Assembly: GCF_900177725.1 (NCBI RefSeq)
Contig: NZ_FXAT01000008.1
Span: forward strand, 1-64,000
Reading direction: 5' to 3'
DNA length: 64,000 nt
DNA from: Paraburkholderia susongensis
Lineage (GTDB): Bacteria > Pseudomonadota > Gammaproteobacteria > Burkholderiales > Burkholderiaceae
A program made the translations under genes and the position numbers. Of this stretch, positions 17,077 through 25,337 are shown in pieces (the first letter of the stretch is position 1; every line of letters starts with the position of its first letter). Below the pieces are notes generated by a model that saw only the letters and a program-made list of their open reading frames with translations, did no database searches and was not told the DNA's origin.

Positions 17077-17631
17077 ATGACCGAGCGTTTGCCTCACTTC
17101 GACACCACCGCCGCCACGCCCGAGCAGAAGGCCGTGCTCGACGAAATCCTGTCCGGCCCGCGCGGCAACCTGAACGGGCCATTTCTCGGCTGGATTCATA
17201 GCCCCGAGCTGGCGCAGCAGGCGCAGCGCCTCGGCGCGTTTTGCCGCTACCGGACCGGTCTGCCTTTGCGTCTGTCGGAACTCGCGATTCTCGTGACCGC
17301 CTCGCGCTGGCAGGCGCAGGCCGAGTGGTACATCCACTATCCGATCGCGCTGCAGGCGGGCGTGAGCGAAGCGGACGCCGAGACGATCCGCGCGGGCCAT
17401 CGCCCCGATTTCGCGGACGCCGACGACGCGCTGATCTACGACTTCGCGAGCGAGTTGTACGAGACGAAACGCGTGTCGGACGTGACGTATGCGAAGGCGG
17501 TCGAGCGTTTTGGTCATGAGGTCGTCATCAACCTCGTCGGTCTGCTCGGCTACTACGCGCTCGTTGCCATGACGCTGAACGTGTTCGGCATGCGCGCGCT
17601 GGGGCAGGAGAGTCTGCCGTTCCCCGAGTGA
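17077..17631 (+). CDS. carboxymuconolactone decarboxylase (CMD/AhpD-like) family protein
   Basis: The 184-residue protein contains a CMD-type all-helical domain: NLNGPFLGWIHSPELAQQAQRLG near 25-47, then LRLSELAILVTASRWQAQAEWYIHYPIALQAGVS. The second part has the EW..H pattern rather than the CxxC of AhpD, so it is unlikely to be a thiol peroxidase partner. Family members act as decarboxylases or as proteins of unknown function. It follows the aminotransferase gene by 53 bases and ends the RpiR-linked operon. A terminator lies 85 bases after the stop. Confidence 0.82.
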   Translation: MTERLPHFDTTAATPEQKAVLDEILSGPRGNLNGPFLGWIHSPELAQQAQRLGAFCRYRTGLPLRLSELAILVTASRWQAQAEWYIHYPIALQAGVSEADAETIRAGHRPDFADADDALIYDFASELYETKRVSDVTYAKAVERFGHEVVINLVGLLGYYALVAMTLNVFGMRALGQESLPFPE

Positions 17632-17712
17632 CGTTCTGACAAACGCGCGGCCCGGCGTGGCCGCTGCCTGCTTTGCGCGGCTTCCCGCCGCACTGCGCCG
17701 CAGAGCACGAAG

Positions 17713-17754
17713 AAAAGCCCCGCTTGCGAACTCCACAAGCGGGGCTTCTTTATT
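17713..17754 (+). terminator. intrinsic terminator, possibly bidirectional
   Basis: AAGCCCCGCTTG (17715-17726) pairs with CAAGCGGGGCTT (17736-17747) around a nine-base loop, followed by CTTTATTTT and preceded by A-rich sequence. It separates the convergent CMD-like and DUF4148 genes and could serve both. Confidence 0.85.
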
Positions 17755-17819
17755 TTCACTGCCGCATCAACTGTTTTTCACGGCCGAGGCCGCCAACCGC
17801 GCGGCCCGCTGCGACAAAC

Positions 17820-18128
17820 TTACTGACCGCGATACGTCGAGAAGATGCGTTGCTGCACCGACGACGGAGCGCCCGCGTCCGACGAACTAGCCTTCACGCC
17901 GCCGAAATCCTGCGCACTCTGCTCCGACGCAACCACGGTCGCCGAGCCTTGCTGCACCGCCTTCGGATACTCGGTGTCGTTCTGATACACGAGCCCCGCT
18001 TTTTGCGCGGCGACGAGTTCGGAGCGCACCTGAGCGCGGGTGACCGGACCGTTTGCCTGCTGGGCGAACGACACTGCCGGAACGATAAGAGCCGATGCGA
18101 CGACCATTGCGGAAAGAAGCGATTTCAT
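17820..18128 (-). CDS. DUF4148 domain-containing secreted protein
   Basis: The 102-residue protein has an obvious signal peptide (MKSLLSAMVVASALIVPAV, cleavage near SFAQQ) and a mature part with the DUF4148 pattern VTRAQVRSELVAAQKAGLV followed by a short disordered tail. DUF4148 proteins are small periplasmic proteins abundant in Burkholderia and relatives, without a known role. The start at 18128 has GGAGG seven bases upstream; the longer frame upstream is not supported. Confidence 0.88.
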   Translation of the reverse strand: MKSLLSAMVVASALIVPAVSFAQQANGPVTRAQVRSELVAAQKAGLVYQNDTEYPKAVQQGSATVVASEQSAQDFGGVKASSSDAGAPSSVQQRIFSTYRGQ

Positions 18129-18503
18129 GATGACCTCCAGTTTCGATTGTTGAGTGGATCGGTTTGAATTGCGTTTCCCGATCTGTTGAAGCCAGTTTAT
18201 TTCTTGCGGTCTCAGCAAAAAAGCAGATTTCCGAGGAAAGATTGTTACTGAAATTGATATTGATGTGGCTTGAAAGCCGGCCTCCGGAACGCCGGCGGCG
18301 CGCATTCGGCCGCGCGGTCGCGGCACCGTCACGACGGCGGCACACGGAAGCGCCTATGATGAAGTCCGGTCCCCACCCGCGCCTGTAAAGCCGCGCGGTA
18401 CCTGCGACCGATGCCTGAGCGCGGGCACATCCGGGCGGGACCGCCGCGGCAGGCATCGTCTTTGGTCGCGCAGCATGCGGCAGGGCACAACAGGAGAGAG
18501 GCG
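18129..18503. other. divergent intergenic region before DUF4148 and osmC
   Basis: No gene or clear operator is seen. The part at 18190-18265 is AT-richer and probably contains the DUF4148 promoter. The osmC ribosome site AGGAGAG lies just before 18504. Confidence 0.5.
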
Positions 18504-18929
18504 ATGAAGCGCAAGGCATCGGCAGTCTGGCAAGGCGGCCTGCAGAACGGCAAAGGCTCGATTTCCACCGACAGCGGCGTCCTCAAGGACACCCAATACT
18601 CGTTTGCGACGCGCTTCGCGGACGGCATCGGCACGAATCCTGAGGAACTGATTGCGGCGGCACACGCGGGATGTTTCTCGATGGCCTTGTCGGCGGAACT
18701 GGGCAAGGCGGGCATCACGCCCGAGCGGATCGGCACCACGGCAACGGTCATGCTCGACAAGGACGGCGGAGGCTTTTCGATCACCGCTGTGCATCTCGAC
18801 GTGGCGGTGAAGATTCCGGGCGGCGACAAGGCCGCGTTCGACAAGGCCACCGCCGACGCGAAGGCGGGTTGCCCGGTGTCGAAGGTGCTCAACGCGACGA
18901 TCACGATGGACGCGAAGCTCGAAACCTGA
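18504..18929 (+). CDS. osmC: OsmC-family peroxiredoxin (organic hydroperoxide resistance)
   Basis: The 141-residue protein matches OsmC in length (E. coli OsmC has 143 residues) and in both redox cysteines: AAHAGCFSMALS near residue 59 and AKAGCPVSKVL near 124. The N-terminal KRKASAVWQGGLQNGKGSIST is the usual substrate-pocket strand. It reduces organic hydroperoxides in the cytosol. A strong AGGAGAGAGG site precedes the ATG, and an intrinsic terminator follows, so it is a single-gene unit. Confidence 0.92.
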   Translation: MKRKASAVWQGGLQNGKGSISTDSGVLKDTQYSFATRFADGIGTNPEELIAAAHAGCFSMALSAELGKAGITPERIGTTATVMLDKDGGGFSITAVHLDVAVKIPGGDKAAFDKATADAKAGCPVSKVLNATITMDAKLET

Positions 18930-18969
18930 GGCCGCGAGTTTTTCCGTGCGGCAGTAAAAGCATGCAGAC

Positions 18970-19004
18970 GCCGGCGACGGGGGGCAACCGTCGCCGGCTT
19001 TTTT
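18970..19004 (+). terminator. intrinsic terminator of osmC
   Basis: GCCGGCGACGG (18970-18980) pairs perfectly with CCGTCGCCGGC (18988-18998) and is followed by six T residues. Confidence 0.93.
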
Positions 19005-19128
19005 GAGCGCTGTTCCAACGCTATTCCAGGGTTGGAGCAAAGCAGCGGCAAGGCTGTGGCTCGTGGCAAGGCGTTCCCCCGCAGACGCTCTCCGGAAACC
19101 CTACGAAAATCCGTCCTTGATTTATTGA

Positions 19129-19140
19129 ATGACCAGTCAT
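19129..19140. promoter_or_regulatory. TetR-type operator upstream of the tetR-family gene
   Basis: ATGACCAGTCAT is an inverted repeat (ATGAC-N2-GTCAT) lying 48 bases before the regulator start. A related site overlaps the start of the adjacent efflux gene. Confidence 0.6.
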
Positions 19141-19187
19141 AATATCCATCCAACGAAACACGGCACGAAACAGCAAGGTCACCGCAA

Positions 19188-19817
19188 TTGAGTCATTCCA
19201 GGCAAGTCACGAAGAAAGCCGGCGAGGTGTGTCCGCGAGGCCGCCCGCGTGAATTCGACACGAACACCGTGCTCGCGAGCGCGAGCCAGGTGTTCTGGAA
19301 TCACGGCTATCACGCCACCTCGATCGACGATCTGTGCAAGGCCACCGGCCTGCTGCGCGGCAGCCTGTACGGCGTATTCGGCGACAAGCACGGCATCATG
19401 CTCGCCGCGCTCGATCATTACGCGGAAGGCGCGGTCGCGCGGCTCGCGCAGCGTTTGAACGCGCCCGTGGAGCCGGAGCAGGCCCTGCGCGACGCCTTGC
19501 TGCATTACGCGCGGGTCGCGTGTGCGCTGACCGGCCAGCGCAGTTGCTTCATCACCAATACCACGCTGGAAATGCAGCCCGACGACGAAGCGCTGCGCAC
19601 GCGTGTCGCCGCGATTCAACGGCGCATGGCGACGCTGCTCGCGGCAACGGTGATCCGCGGGCAGGCGAGCGGCGCATTCAATTCGACGCTCGACGAAAAA
19701 GCCGTCGGCGACTTCCTGCTGTGCGTGATGCAGGGTCTGCGCGTGTTGGGCCGCGTCGCGCATCAGGAGGACGCGCTAACCGGTATCGTCGACGTGGCGA
19801 TGCGCGCTCTTGTCTGA
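19188..19817 (+). CDS. TetR-family transcriptional regulator
   Basis: The 209-residue protein has an N-terminal TetR helix-turn-helix (VLASASQVFWNHGYHATSIDDLCKATGLLRGSLYGVFGDKHGIMLAAL, about 28-75) and a C-terminal ligand-binding helical domain with one Cys pair region (CALTGQRSCFITNTTLEM). It starts at TTG 19188, with AAGGT nine bases upstream and no better alternative. The gene is 67 bases upstream of a DHA2 drug-efflux gene in the same direction, with operator-like repeats before both, so it probably represses itself and the pump. Confidence 0.9.
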   Translation: MSHSRQVTKKAGEVCPRGRPREFDTNTVLASASQVFWNHGYHATSIDDLCKATGLLRGSLYGVFGDKHGIMLAALDHYAEGAVARLAQRLNAPVEPEQALRDALLHYARVACALTGQRSCFITNTTLEMQPDDEALRTRVAAIQRRMATLLAATVIRGQASGAFNSTLDEKAVGDFLLCVMQGLRVLGRVAHQEDALTGIVDVAMRALV

Positions 19818-19871
19818 CGCTCTTGTCCGAGTTTTCCGTCTGGCAGTACATCAAATTTTTTAACTATTTTT

Positions 19872-19885
19872 TGAACGATCGGTCA
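19872..19885. promoter_or_regulatory. TetR-type operator overlapping the DHA2 pump start
   Basis: TGAACGATCGGTCA is a near-perfect 14-bp palindrome (one mismatched pair). It ends on the first base of the predicted ATG and shares the GGTCAT/GTCAT half site with the upstream operator. Confidence 0.6.
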
Positions 19886-21429
19886 TGAAAAGCGAAGCGA
19901 CCCAGTCCGCTCCGGCGGCATTCGTTGGACCCGCTGGCTGCACTGCGGCGGCCCCGACCTGTCCGGGACCGGCGGTGGCGAAGATGGCCGTCGCGGCCAA
20001 AGCGTCCGCGCCGCGCTTCGGGCACGAGGCGCTTGCGCTCGCCGTGCTGTTCGTCGGCGCGTTTCTCGCGCCGCTCGACTATTTCATCGTCAATCTCGCG
20101 TTGCCTTCGATTCACACCGGCCTCGGCGCGAGCGACGCGCAATTGCAACTCGTCGTGTCCGCCTATGCCTCGGCCTATGCGGTGCTGCTGATTACGGGCG
20201 GGCGCCTCGGCGACCTGTTCGGCCGCCGCCGCATGTTCATGACGGGGATGGCGGGCTTCGTGGTCGCGTCGGCGCTGTGCGGCTTCGCGACGAGCGGCCA
20301 TATGCTGGTGATTTCGCGCATCGTGCAGGGCATCGCAGCGGCCGTGATGGCGCCGCAGGTGCTCGCGACGATTCGCGCGGTCGTGCCGCTGCATCAGCAG
20401 ACGCGTGTGATGAGTCTGTACGGTTTCGTGTTCGGCTTGTCGTCGATCGTCGGGCAACTGGGCGGGGGCGCGCTGATTACGTATCACCCGTTCGGGCTCG
20501 ACTGGCGCATCATCTTCCTGATCAATATTCCGATCGGCATCGTGGCGTTCGTCGGCACGTGGAAGTTCGTGCCGGAGAACCAGCCGGCCGCGCGCACCGG
20601 CGTCGACCTGAAGGGCGTCGCGCTGCTCTCGGCGGTGCTGCTGCTCGTCATCTATCCGATGACGCACGGCCGCGAAGCCGGCTGGCCGGCCTGGACTTTC
20701 GTGATGTTCGTGCTTGCCGTGCCGGTGTTCGCGCTGTTCGTCGCAACGGAGCGGCGTGTCGAGCGCGGCGGCGGTCATCCGCTCGTGGATCTGCAACTGT
20801 TCCGCAACCGCGCGTTCGCGCTCGGCCTCGTGCTCGCGTTCCTCTTTTATTGCAATAGCGCGTTCTTCCTGACTTACGGCATCTTCCTGCAGACCGGTCT
20901 GCACTGGACGCCGCTCGCATCGGGCATCGCGATCATGCCGTTCGCGATCGGCTTCGTGATCGGACCGCTGAGCTCGCCCGCGGTGGTCAAGCGCATCGGC
21001 GGCCATGTGCTGACACTCGGCTTTTCGATGATGACGCTCGGCTTCACGCTGACCGGCTGGTCCGCGAGCCAGTCCGCGACGCCCGATCTGCTGTTCTATG
21101 GCGGGCTCGTGTGCGCGGGCGTCGGGCATGGCCTGCTGCTGCCTTCGATCATGCGCATCGTGTTGCAGGAGGTCGTGCCCGAGAAGGCGGGGCTCGCGTC
21201 GGGCGTCGTGTCCTCGACGCTGCAGATCGGCTCGGCGTTCGGCACCGCGGCAATCAGCGGCGCGTTTTTCGGTGCGCTCGGCGGCAGCGCGGCGCCCGCC
21301 GCGTATGCACATGCGTTCCAGTTGAGCCTCGGCATCAACGCGCTTTTGATGTTCGTGTGCATCGGTTTGAGCGTGCTGCTCGTGCGGCATCAGCAACTCG
21401 CGCTGCGGCGGCTCGCGCAGGCAGTTTGA
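19885..21429 (+). CDS. DHA2-family (EmrB/QacA type) multidrug efflux MFS transporter
   Basis: The 514-residue protein has about 14 membrane helices. Motifs are the DHA2 helix 1 (FLAPLDYFIVNLALPSIHTGLG), the 2-3 loop GGRLGDLFGRRRMFM, SRIVQGIAAAVMAPQ in helix 4 and the antiporter motif C region GGGALITYHPFGLDWRIIFLINIPIG. It exports toxic compounds by proton antiport. The ATG at 19885 lies inside a TetR-type palindrome and lacks a clear ribosome site; an in-frame ATG at 19984 would remove a low-complexity Ala-rich tail and is possible. It is probably controlled by the upstream TetR protein. Confidence 0.87.
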   Translation: MKSEATQSAPAAFVGPAGCTAAAPTCPGPAVAKMAVAAKASAPRFGHEALALAVLFVGAFLAPLDYFIVNLALPSIHTGLGASDAQLQLVVSAYASAYAVLLITGGRLGDLFGRRRMFMTGMAGFVVASALCGFATSGHMLVISRIVQGIAAAVMAPQVLATIRAVVPLHQQTRVMSLYGFVFGLSSIVGQLGGGALITYHPFGLDWRIIFLINIPIGIVAFVGTWKFVPENQPAARTGVDLKGVALLSAVLLLVIYPMTHGREAGWPAWTFVMFVLAVPVFALFVATERRVERGGGHPLVDLQLFRNRAFALGLVLAFLFYCNSAFFLTYGIFLQTGLHWTPLASGIAIMPFAIGFVIGPLSSPAVVKRIGGHVLTLGFSMMTLGFTLTGWSASQSATPDLLFYGGLVCAGVGHGLLLPSIMRIVLQEVVPEKAGLASGVVSSTLQIGSAFGTAAISGAFFGALGGSAAPAAYAHAFQLSLGINALLMFVCIGLSVLLVRHQQLALRRLAQAV

Positions 21430-21551
21430 AAAATACCGCGCCGGTAATCGTTTTCAACCGCTGGCTTATCGTAAAAATGCTGTTGTTTTAAAGAAAGACT
21501 GAATGCAAGTCCTGTTGTATTTGCCGGTAAGCCGGCCATTCACAGGTAATT

Positions 21552-21565
21552 TTGATTTACATCAA
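21552..21565. promoter_or_regulatory. FNR/ANR-type box
   Basis: TTGATTTACATCAA matches the FNR/ANR consensus TTGAT-N4-ATCAA at every defined position. It lies 343 bases before the YodC-type start codon. A TCTAAT hexamer begins 35 bases downstream, compatible with an activated promoter. Confidence 0.7.
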
Positions 21566-21736
21566 ACTGGAATAAACCCTATGCGGCATTGCATCACGTT
21601 TCTAATGTGAGGAATGCGGGGGAGTCTTTTCTACCGGCCCGCAAAGCCGCGTGCAGTCAGTGTTGCATTGGTGCGGTAGCGCACAGATAACGGATTGACG
21701 CGATATTCATGGATTTTTACAGTTTGGCTGGGAACT

Positions 21737-21802
21737 AAACGCGGCAGCAGCAAATTCCAGAGGCGCTGAAAACGGTATCAATAAAAAGCGCTTGCCGCGT
21801 TT
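21737..21802 (+). promoter_or_regulatory. nested inverted repeats, possible structured 5' leader
   Basis: AAACGCGGCA (21737-21746) pairs perfectly with TGCCGCGTTT (21793-21802), and an inner GCGCT (21763-21767) pairs with AGCGC (21787-21791). The outer arms end about 95 bases before the ribosome site of the next gene. Confidence 0.5.
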
Positions 21803-21907
21803 AAATTCAATTGTTAATCTTCACCAAGTTTTAGAGTCTTCTCTCAGCAGGTCAATGTCGATAAGCCAGCGCAATGACTTAATAAGGCTCAACATAGGGG
21901 ATTGAAT

Positions 21908-22174
21908 ATGCTGACCGCTACCATTGACGCATTTGAGGCGCCCGCCGTCTTTAACGCAGGCGACGTGGTCACCTTGAAAGAGGGGGGCCCGCGTATGACG
22001 GTGACATACGCCGGTCCGGTAGCGCTCAATCCCGGCAACTGGCTGATCTGCGAATGGTTCGACGAGCACGGCGAACTGCGCCATGAAATGTTCGCGCCGC
22101 AGAACGTGCGCGCCGAACCTCGTTCGATTCCGGCTGGCTGGGTGCAACGCAATCGCATCGGGCGCGCCGCGTGA
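21908..22174 (+). CDS. YodC-family (DUF2158) small protein
   Basis: The 88-residue protein carries the DUF2158 pattern: FNAGDVVTLKEGGPRMTV near the start, then a WLICEWFDEHGELRHEMFAPQNV block, followed by a short basic tail. Proteins of this group are small, soluble and of unknown function. ATG 21908 is preferred to an in-frame TTG two codons upstream because AGGGG (21896-21900) is correctly spaced. The unusually long leader holds an FNR-type box and a possible RNA structure, suggesting oxygen-linked control. Confidence 0.8.
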   Translation: MLTATIDAFEAPAVFNAGDVVTLKEGGPRMTVTYAGPVALNPGNWLICEWFDEHGELRHEMFAPQNVRAEPRSIPAGWVQRNRIGRAA

Positions 22175-22221
22175 GCGCGAATCCGTCCTGCCTCATTTCT
22201 GTCTCACCTGAACCGGATCGA

Positions 22222-22533
22222 TCAACGCTCCGGCCGGTTGCGCGCGGCCGCACGCCGTTGCACGCGCGCCATCAGCGCCGCTGAAAAAGCGCGCATGCTC
22301 ACGACTTTGCGCGTGCGCACCACGTCGCTCGCGATGTTCTCCGGCGGATTCGGCTGCAGCGCCCAGTAGAGCGCGAACAGCCAGCCGAGCACGGTCCAGC
22401 CGAGGCAGGCATTGAAGAGCGCGAGCGTCAGCATGTCGTGGCGCTTGCGCCGGTCCGCGAGAATCGCCGGCAGAAAATACAGCGCCAGCGCAAACACCGC
22501 GGCGATGGCCTGAACGGCCACGTTGCCACCCAT
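22222..22533 (-). CDS. superinfection-immunity-type small membrane protein
   Basis: The 103-residue protein has two hydrophobic helices, AVQAIAAVFALALYFLPAIL (about 6-25) and the segment from MLTLALFNACLGWTVLGWLF to ALYWAL (about 34-59). They are joined by RRKRHD, with a basic C-terminal tail. The NACLGWTVLGWLFALYWAL motif is typical of the superinfection immunity (T4 Imm-like) family found widely in bacteria. Start 22533 has AGGAG eight bases upstream. Family members may block DNA injection by phage, but chromosomal copies are mostly uncharacterised, so a defence role is inference. Confidence 0.75.
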   Translation of the reverse strand: MGGNVAVQAIAAVFALALYFLPAILADRRKRHDMLTLALFNACLGWTVLGWLFALYWALQPNPPENIASDVVRTRKVVSMRAFSAALMARVQRRAAARNRPER

Positions 22534-22686
22534 AAACACACTCCTGATGCGCGATGTATTCAACGATTGTCGCGCGAACGGCCGACTCGCGCAGGTTCGG
22601 CGCGCGATGCGCGCCAAGGGGTTCAGCCCGGCGCGCATCCGGACTATCATGATCGTTTCGACTGATTAGCCCTCACGGACGCCATC

Positions 22687-24150
22687 ATGATGACCGACGA
22701 TACGACCCAGCAGGTTCAACGCCTCAATCCGGACACGCTACGTGAATTCGTCGAGCGCAAGTGGAACGACGAGATCGTGCCCGCGCTGACGGATTACATC
22801 GCGGTGCCGGCCAAGAGCCCGGCCTTCGATCCCGACTGGGCGAGGCACGGCTATCTCGAGCGTGTCATCACCGACGCCGCGCAATGGGCCGAGCAGCAGC
22901 CGGTGCGCGGTCTGAAGCTCGAGGTGATCCGCCTGCCGGGCCGCACGCCGGTCATCTTCTTCGAAACGGCTGCAACGCGTTCGGACAGCGACGAAACCAT
23001 CGTGCTGTACGGCCACCTCGACAAGCAGCCCGAATTCGACGGCTGGCGCAAGGACCTCGGTCCGTGGACGCCGAAGCTCGAAGACGGCAAGCTCTACGGC
23101 CGCGGCGGCGCGGACGACGGCTACGCGATCTACGCGAGCCTCACGGCGCTTGCCGCGCTCGACGCGCAGGGCGTCGAGCGTCCGCGCTGCGTCGGTCTGA
23201 TCGAAACCTGCGAGGAGTCGGGCAGCTACGATCTGCTGCCGTACGTCGATGCGCTGCGCGAGCGGCTCGGCAAGGTCGGGCTCGTCGTGTGTCTCGATTC
23301 GGGCGCGGGCAATTACGATCAGCTGTGGCTCACCACGTCGCTGCGCGGCCTCGTCTCCGGCGACCTCGAAGTGCAGGTGCTGGACGAAGGCATTCACTCG
23401 GGCGTCTACGGCGGCATCGTGCCGTCGAGCTTCCGCATCATGCGGCAGTTGTTCGACCGTCTCGAAGACTCGGCGAACGGCACGCTGCTGCCCAAGGGCT
23501 TCCATTGCCCGGTTCCGGCGGACCGTCTGCGCGAAGCGGAAGCGACCGCGCGCATTCTCGGCGACGACGTCTGGAAGAAGATGCCGTGGGCGTGCGGCGA
23601 GGACGGCCGCCAGGTGCTGCCCACCACGACCGACCCGCAGGAAGCGCTGCTCAATTCGACGTGGCGTCCGTCGCTCTCGGTGACGGGCGCGGCCGGCTTG
23701 CCCGCGCTCGCGGACGCCGGCAACGTGCTGCGCCCGCGCACCGCGTTCAAGCTGTCGCTGCGCCTGCCGCCGCTCGTCGAAGCGGAGAAGGCCGTCGCCG
23801 AACTGAAGGCGCTGCTCGAACTCGATCCGCCGTACAACGCGAAGGTCACGTTCAAGCCCGACGCGGGCTCGGCGAACGGCTGGAGCGCGCCCGATGTCGC
23901 GCCGTGGCTTGCCAGCGCGCTCAACGGCGCGTCGCGCGCGCACTTCGGTGCGGATGCCGCCTACATGGGGCTCGGCGGCACGATTCCGCTCATGAACGTG
24001 CTGAAGGAGGGCTTTCCGAAATCGCAGTTCATGGTGTGCGGCGTGCTCGGACCGAAGTCGAACGCGCACGGACCGAACGAGTTTCTGCACGTGCCGTACG
24101 GCAAGAAGCTCACGGCCGCGGTCGCGGAAGTGATTGCCTTGGCGCCCTGA
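22687..24150 (+). CDS. M20-family metallopeptidase (dipeptidase-like)
   Basis: The 487-residue protein has all M20 dinuclear-zinc motifs: LYGHLDKQPEF (His ligand, Asp next to it), GRGGADDGYA (bridging Asp), GLIETCEESGS (catalytic Glu and ligand Glu), VCLDSGAGN (Asp) and SNAHGPNEFL (His). The dimerisation domain starts near EVQVLDEGIHSGVYGG. It hydrolyses dipeptides or acylated amino acids in the cytosol. Start could be 22687 or the next codon. An Ldh-family gene follows after 60 bases on the same strand and may be cotranscribed. Confidence 0.92.
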   Translation: MMTDDTTQQVQRLNPDTLREFVERKWNDEIVPALTDYIAVPAKSPAFDPDWARHGYLERVITDAAQWAEQQPVRGLKLEVIRLPGRTPVIFFETAATRSDSDETIVLYGHLDKQPEFDGWRKDLGPWTPKLEDGKLYGRGGADDGYAIYASLTALAALDAQGVERPRCVGLIETCEESGSYDLLPYVDALRERLGKVGLVVCLDSGAGNYDQLWLTTSLRGLVSGDLEVQVLDEGIHSGVYGGIVPSSFRIMRQLFDRLEDSANGTLLPKGFHCPVPADRLREAEATARILGDDVWKKMPWACGEDGRQVLPTTTDPQEALLNSTWRPSLSVTGAAGLPALADAGNVLRPRTAFKLSLRLPPLVEAEKAVAELKALLELDPPYNAKVTFKPDAGSANGWSAPDVAPWLASALNGASRAHFGADAAYMGLGGTIPLMNVLKEGFPKSQFMVCGVLGPKSNAHGPNEFLHVPYGKKLTAAVAEVIALAP

Positions 24151-24210
24151 GTTCTCCCTGAGTTGCCGCTGAGTTCCTGCTGATTCCCATCAACCACACC
24201 CCTAAGCTGA

Positions 24211-25314
24211 ATGACCGACCACCAGACTGCGCAACCCACTACGTCCCGGATTCCGGCCGATCAATTGCATGCCTACGTGAAGGCGATCTGGGAGCAGGCG
24301 GGCAGTGCGCCGCGCGAGGCGGAACTGGTGGCCGATCATCTGGTGGCGGCGAATCTGAGCGGTCACGATTCGCATGGCGTGGGCATGATCCCGAGCTATG
24401 TCGCATCGCTCGCCGACGCGCAACTGCGACTGAACCTGCACGCCGAAGTCGTCAAGGACGCGGGCGCGGTGCTGACGGTCGAAGGCGGCAAGGGCTTCGG
24501 CCAGGTCATCGCGTTCGAGGCGATGGAGCGGGGCATCGAGCGCGCCCGGCGGCTCGGCATCTGCGCGGTCGGCTTGCGCGGCGCGCATCACATCGGGCGC
24601 ATCGGTCATTGGGCCGAGCAGTGCGCGCGTGCCGGACTCGTGTCGTTTCACTTCGTCAACGTGGCGGGCGATCCGCTCGTCGCGCCGTTCGGCGGCGCCG
24701 ACCGGCGCATCGGCACGAATCCGTTTTGCGCGGCCTTTCCGCGCCCCGGCAAGCCGCCGCTCGTGCTCGACTTCGCGACCAGCACGATCGCGTTCGGCAA
24801 GACGCGCGTCGCCTATAACCAGGGCAAGCCTGTGCCGCCCGGCGCGTTGATCGATCACGAAGGCTTGCCGACGCTCGAACCGAAGGTCATGCATGAAGCG
24901 CCGTTCGGCTCGCTGACGCCGTTCGGCGGCCACAAGGGTTTCGGGCTCGCGGCGATGTGCGAGATTTTCGGCGGCGCGCTCTCGGGCGGCTTCACGACGC
25001 ATGCGGACACGCTCGGCACGACCCACGCGATCATCAATTGCATGCTGTCGGTCATCATCGACCCGGCCGCCTTCGACGCCGCCAACGCTCAGGCCGAAGC
25101 CGACGCGTTCATTGCCTGGGTGAAGGACTCGCCGCTCGCGGCGGGCACCGAGCGCATCTACGAGCCCGGCGAGCCCGAGCGCGTGAGGCGCGCGCAGCGC
25201 GAGGCCGAGGGCATTCCGATCGACGCGGCGACGTGGACGCAGATTCACGAAGCGGCGCGCGCGGTTGGCATGAGCGAGGAAGAGACGGCGCGCTGGTCGG
25301 CGCACCTGCGTTAA
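24211..25314 (+). CDS. Ldh-family (malate/L-lactate-type, YlbC/AllD-like) oxidoreductase
   Basis: The 367-residue protein belongs to the LDH2/MDH2 fold, unrelated to classical lactate dehydrogenase. Markers are the N-terminal LVAANLSGHDSHGVGMIPSYV, the catalytic-region VGLRGAHHIGRIGHWAEQC, IGTNPFCAAFP and the NAD-binding FGGHKGFGLAAMCEIFGGALSG. Members reduce 2-keto acids such as ureidoglycolate-derived oxo acids, delta-1-piperideine-2-carboxylate or sulfolactate with NAD(P)H. The substrate is undefined. It ends before a stretch of 30-bp tandem repeats. Confidence 0.88.
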   Translation: MTDHQTAQPTTSRIPADQLHAYVKAIWEQAGSAPREAELVADHLVAANLSGHDSHGVGMIPSYVASLADAQLRLNLHAEVVKDAGAVLTVEGGKGFGQVIAFEAMERGIERARRLGICAVGLRGAHHIGRIGHWAEQCARAGLVSFHFVNVAGDPLVAPFGGADRRIGTNPFCAAFPRPGKPPLVLDFATSTIAFGKTRVAYNQGKPVPPGALIDHEGLPTLEPKVMHEAPFGSLTPFGGHKGFGLAAMCEIFGGALSGGFTTHADTLGTTHAIINCMLSVIIDPAAFDAANAQAEADAFIAWVKDSPLAAGTERIYEPGEPERVRRAQREAEGIPIDAATWTQIHEAARAVGMSEEETARWSAHLR

Positions 25315-25337
25315 AAGTGGGCGGGGAGCGGGTTCAG

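Larger units (their letters stand above)
21430..21907. other. 478-bp AT-richer intergenic region with FNR-type box and structured leader
   Basis: No open frame here is convincing. It contains the FNR-type box at 21552-21565, a -10-like TCTAAT at 21601-21606, and nested inverted repeats at 21737-21802 in front of the YodC-type gene. Confidence 0.6.

Noticed and set aside
19864..21396. 510-codon minus-strand frame opposite the DHA2 pump
   Set aside because: Product is Arg/His/Glu-rich low complexity and mirrors the pump codons; no start signals.
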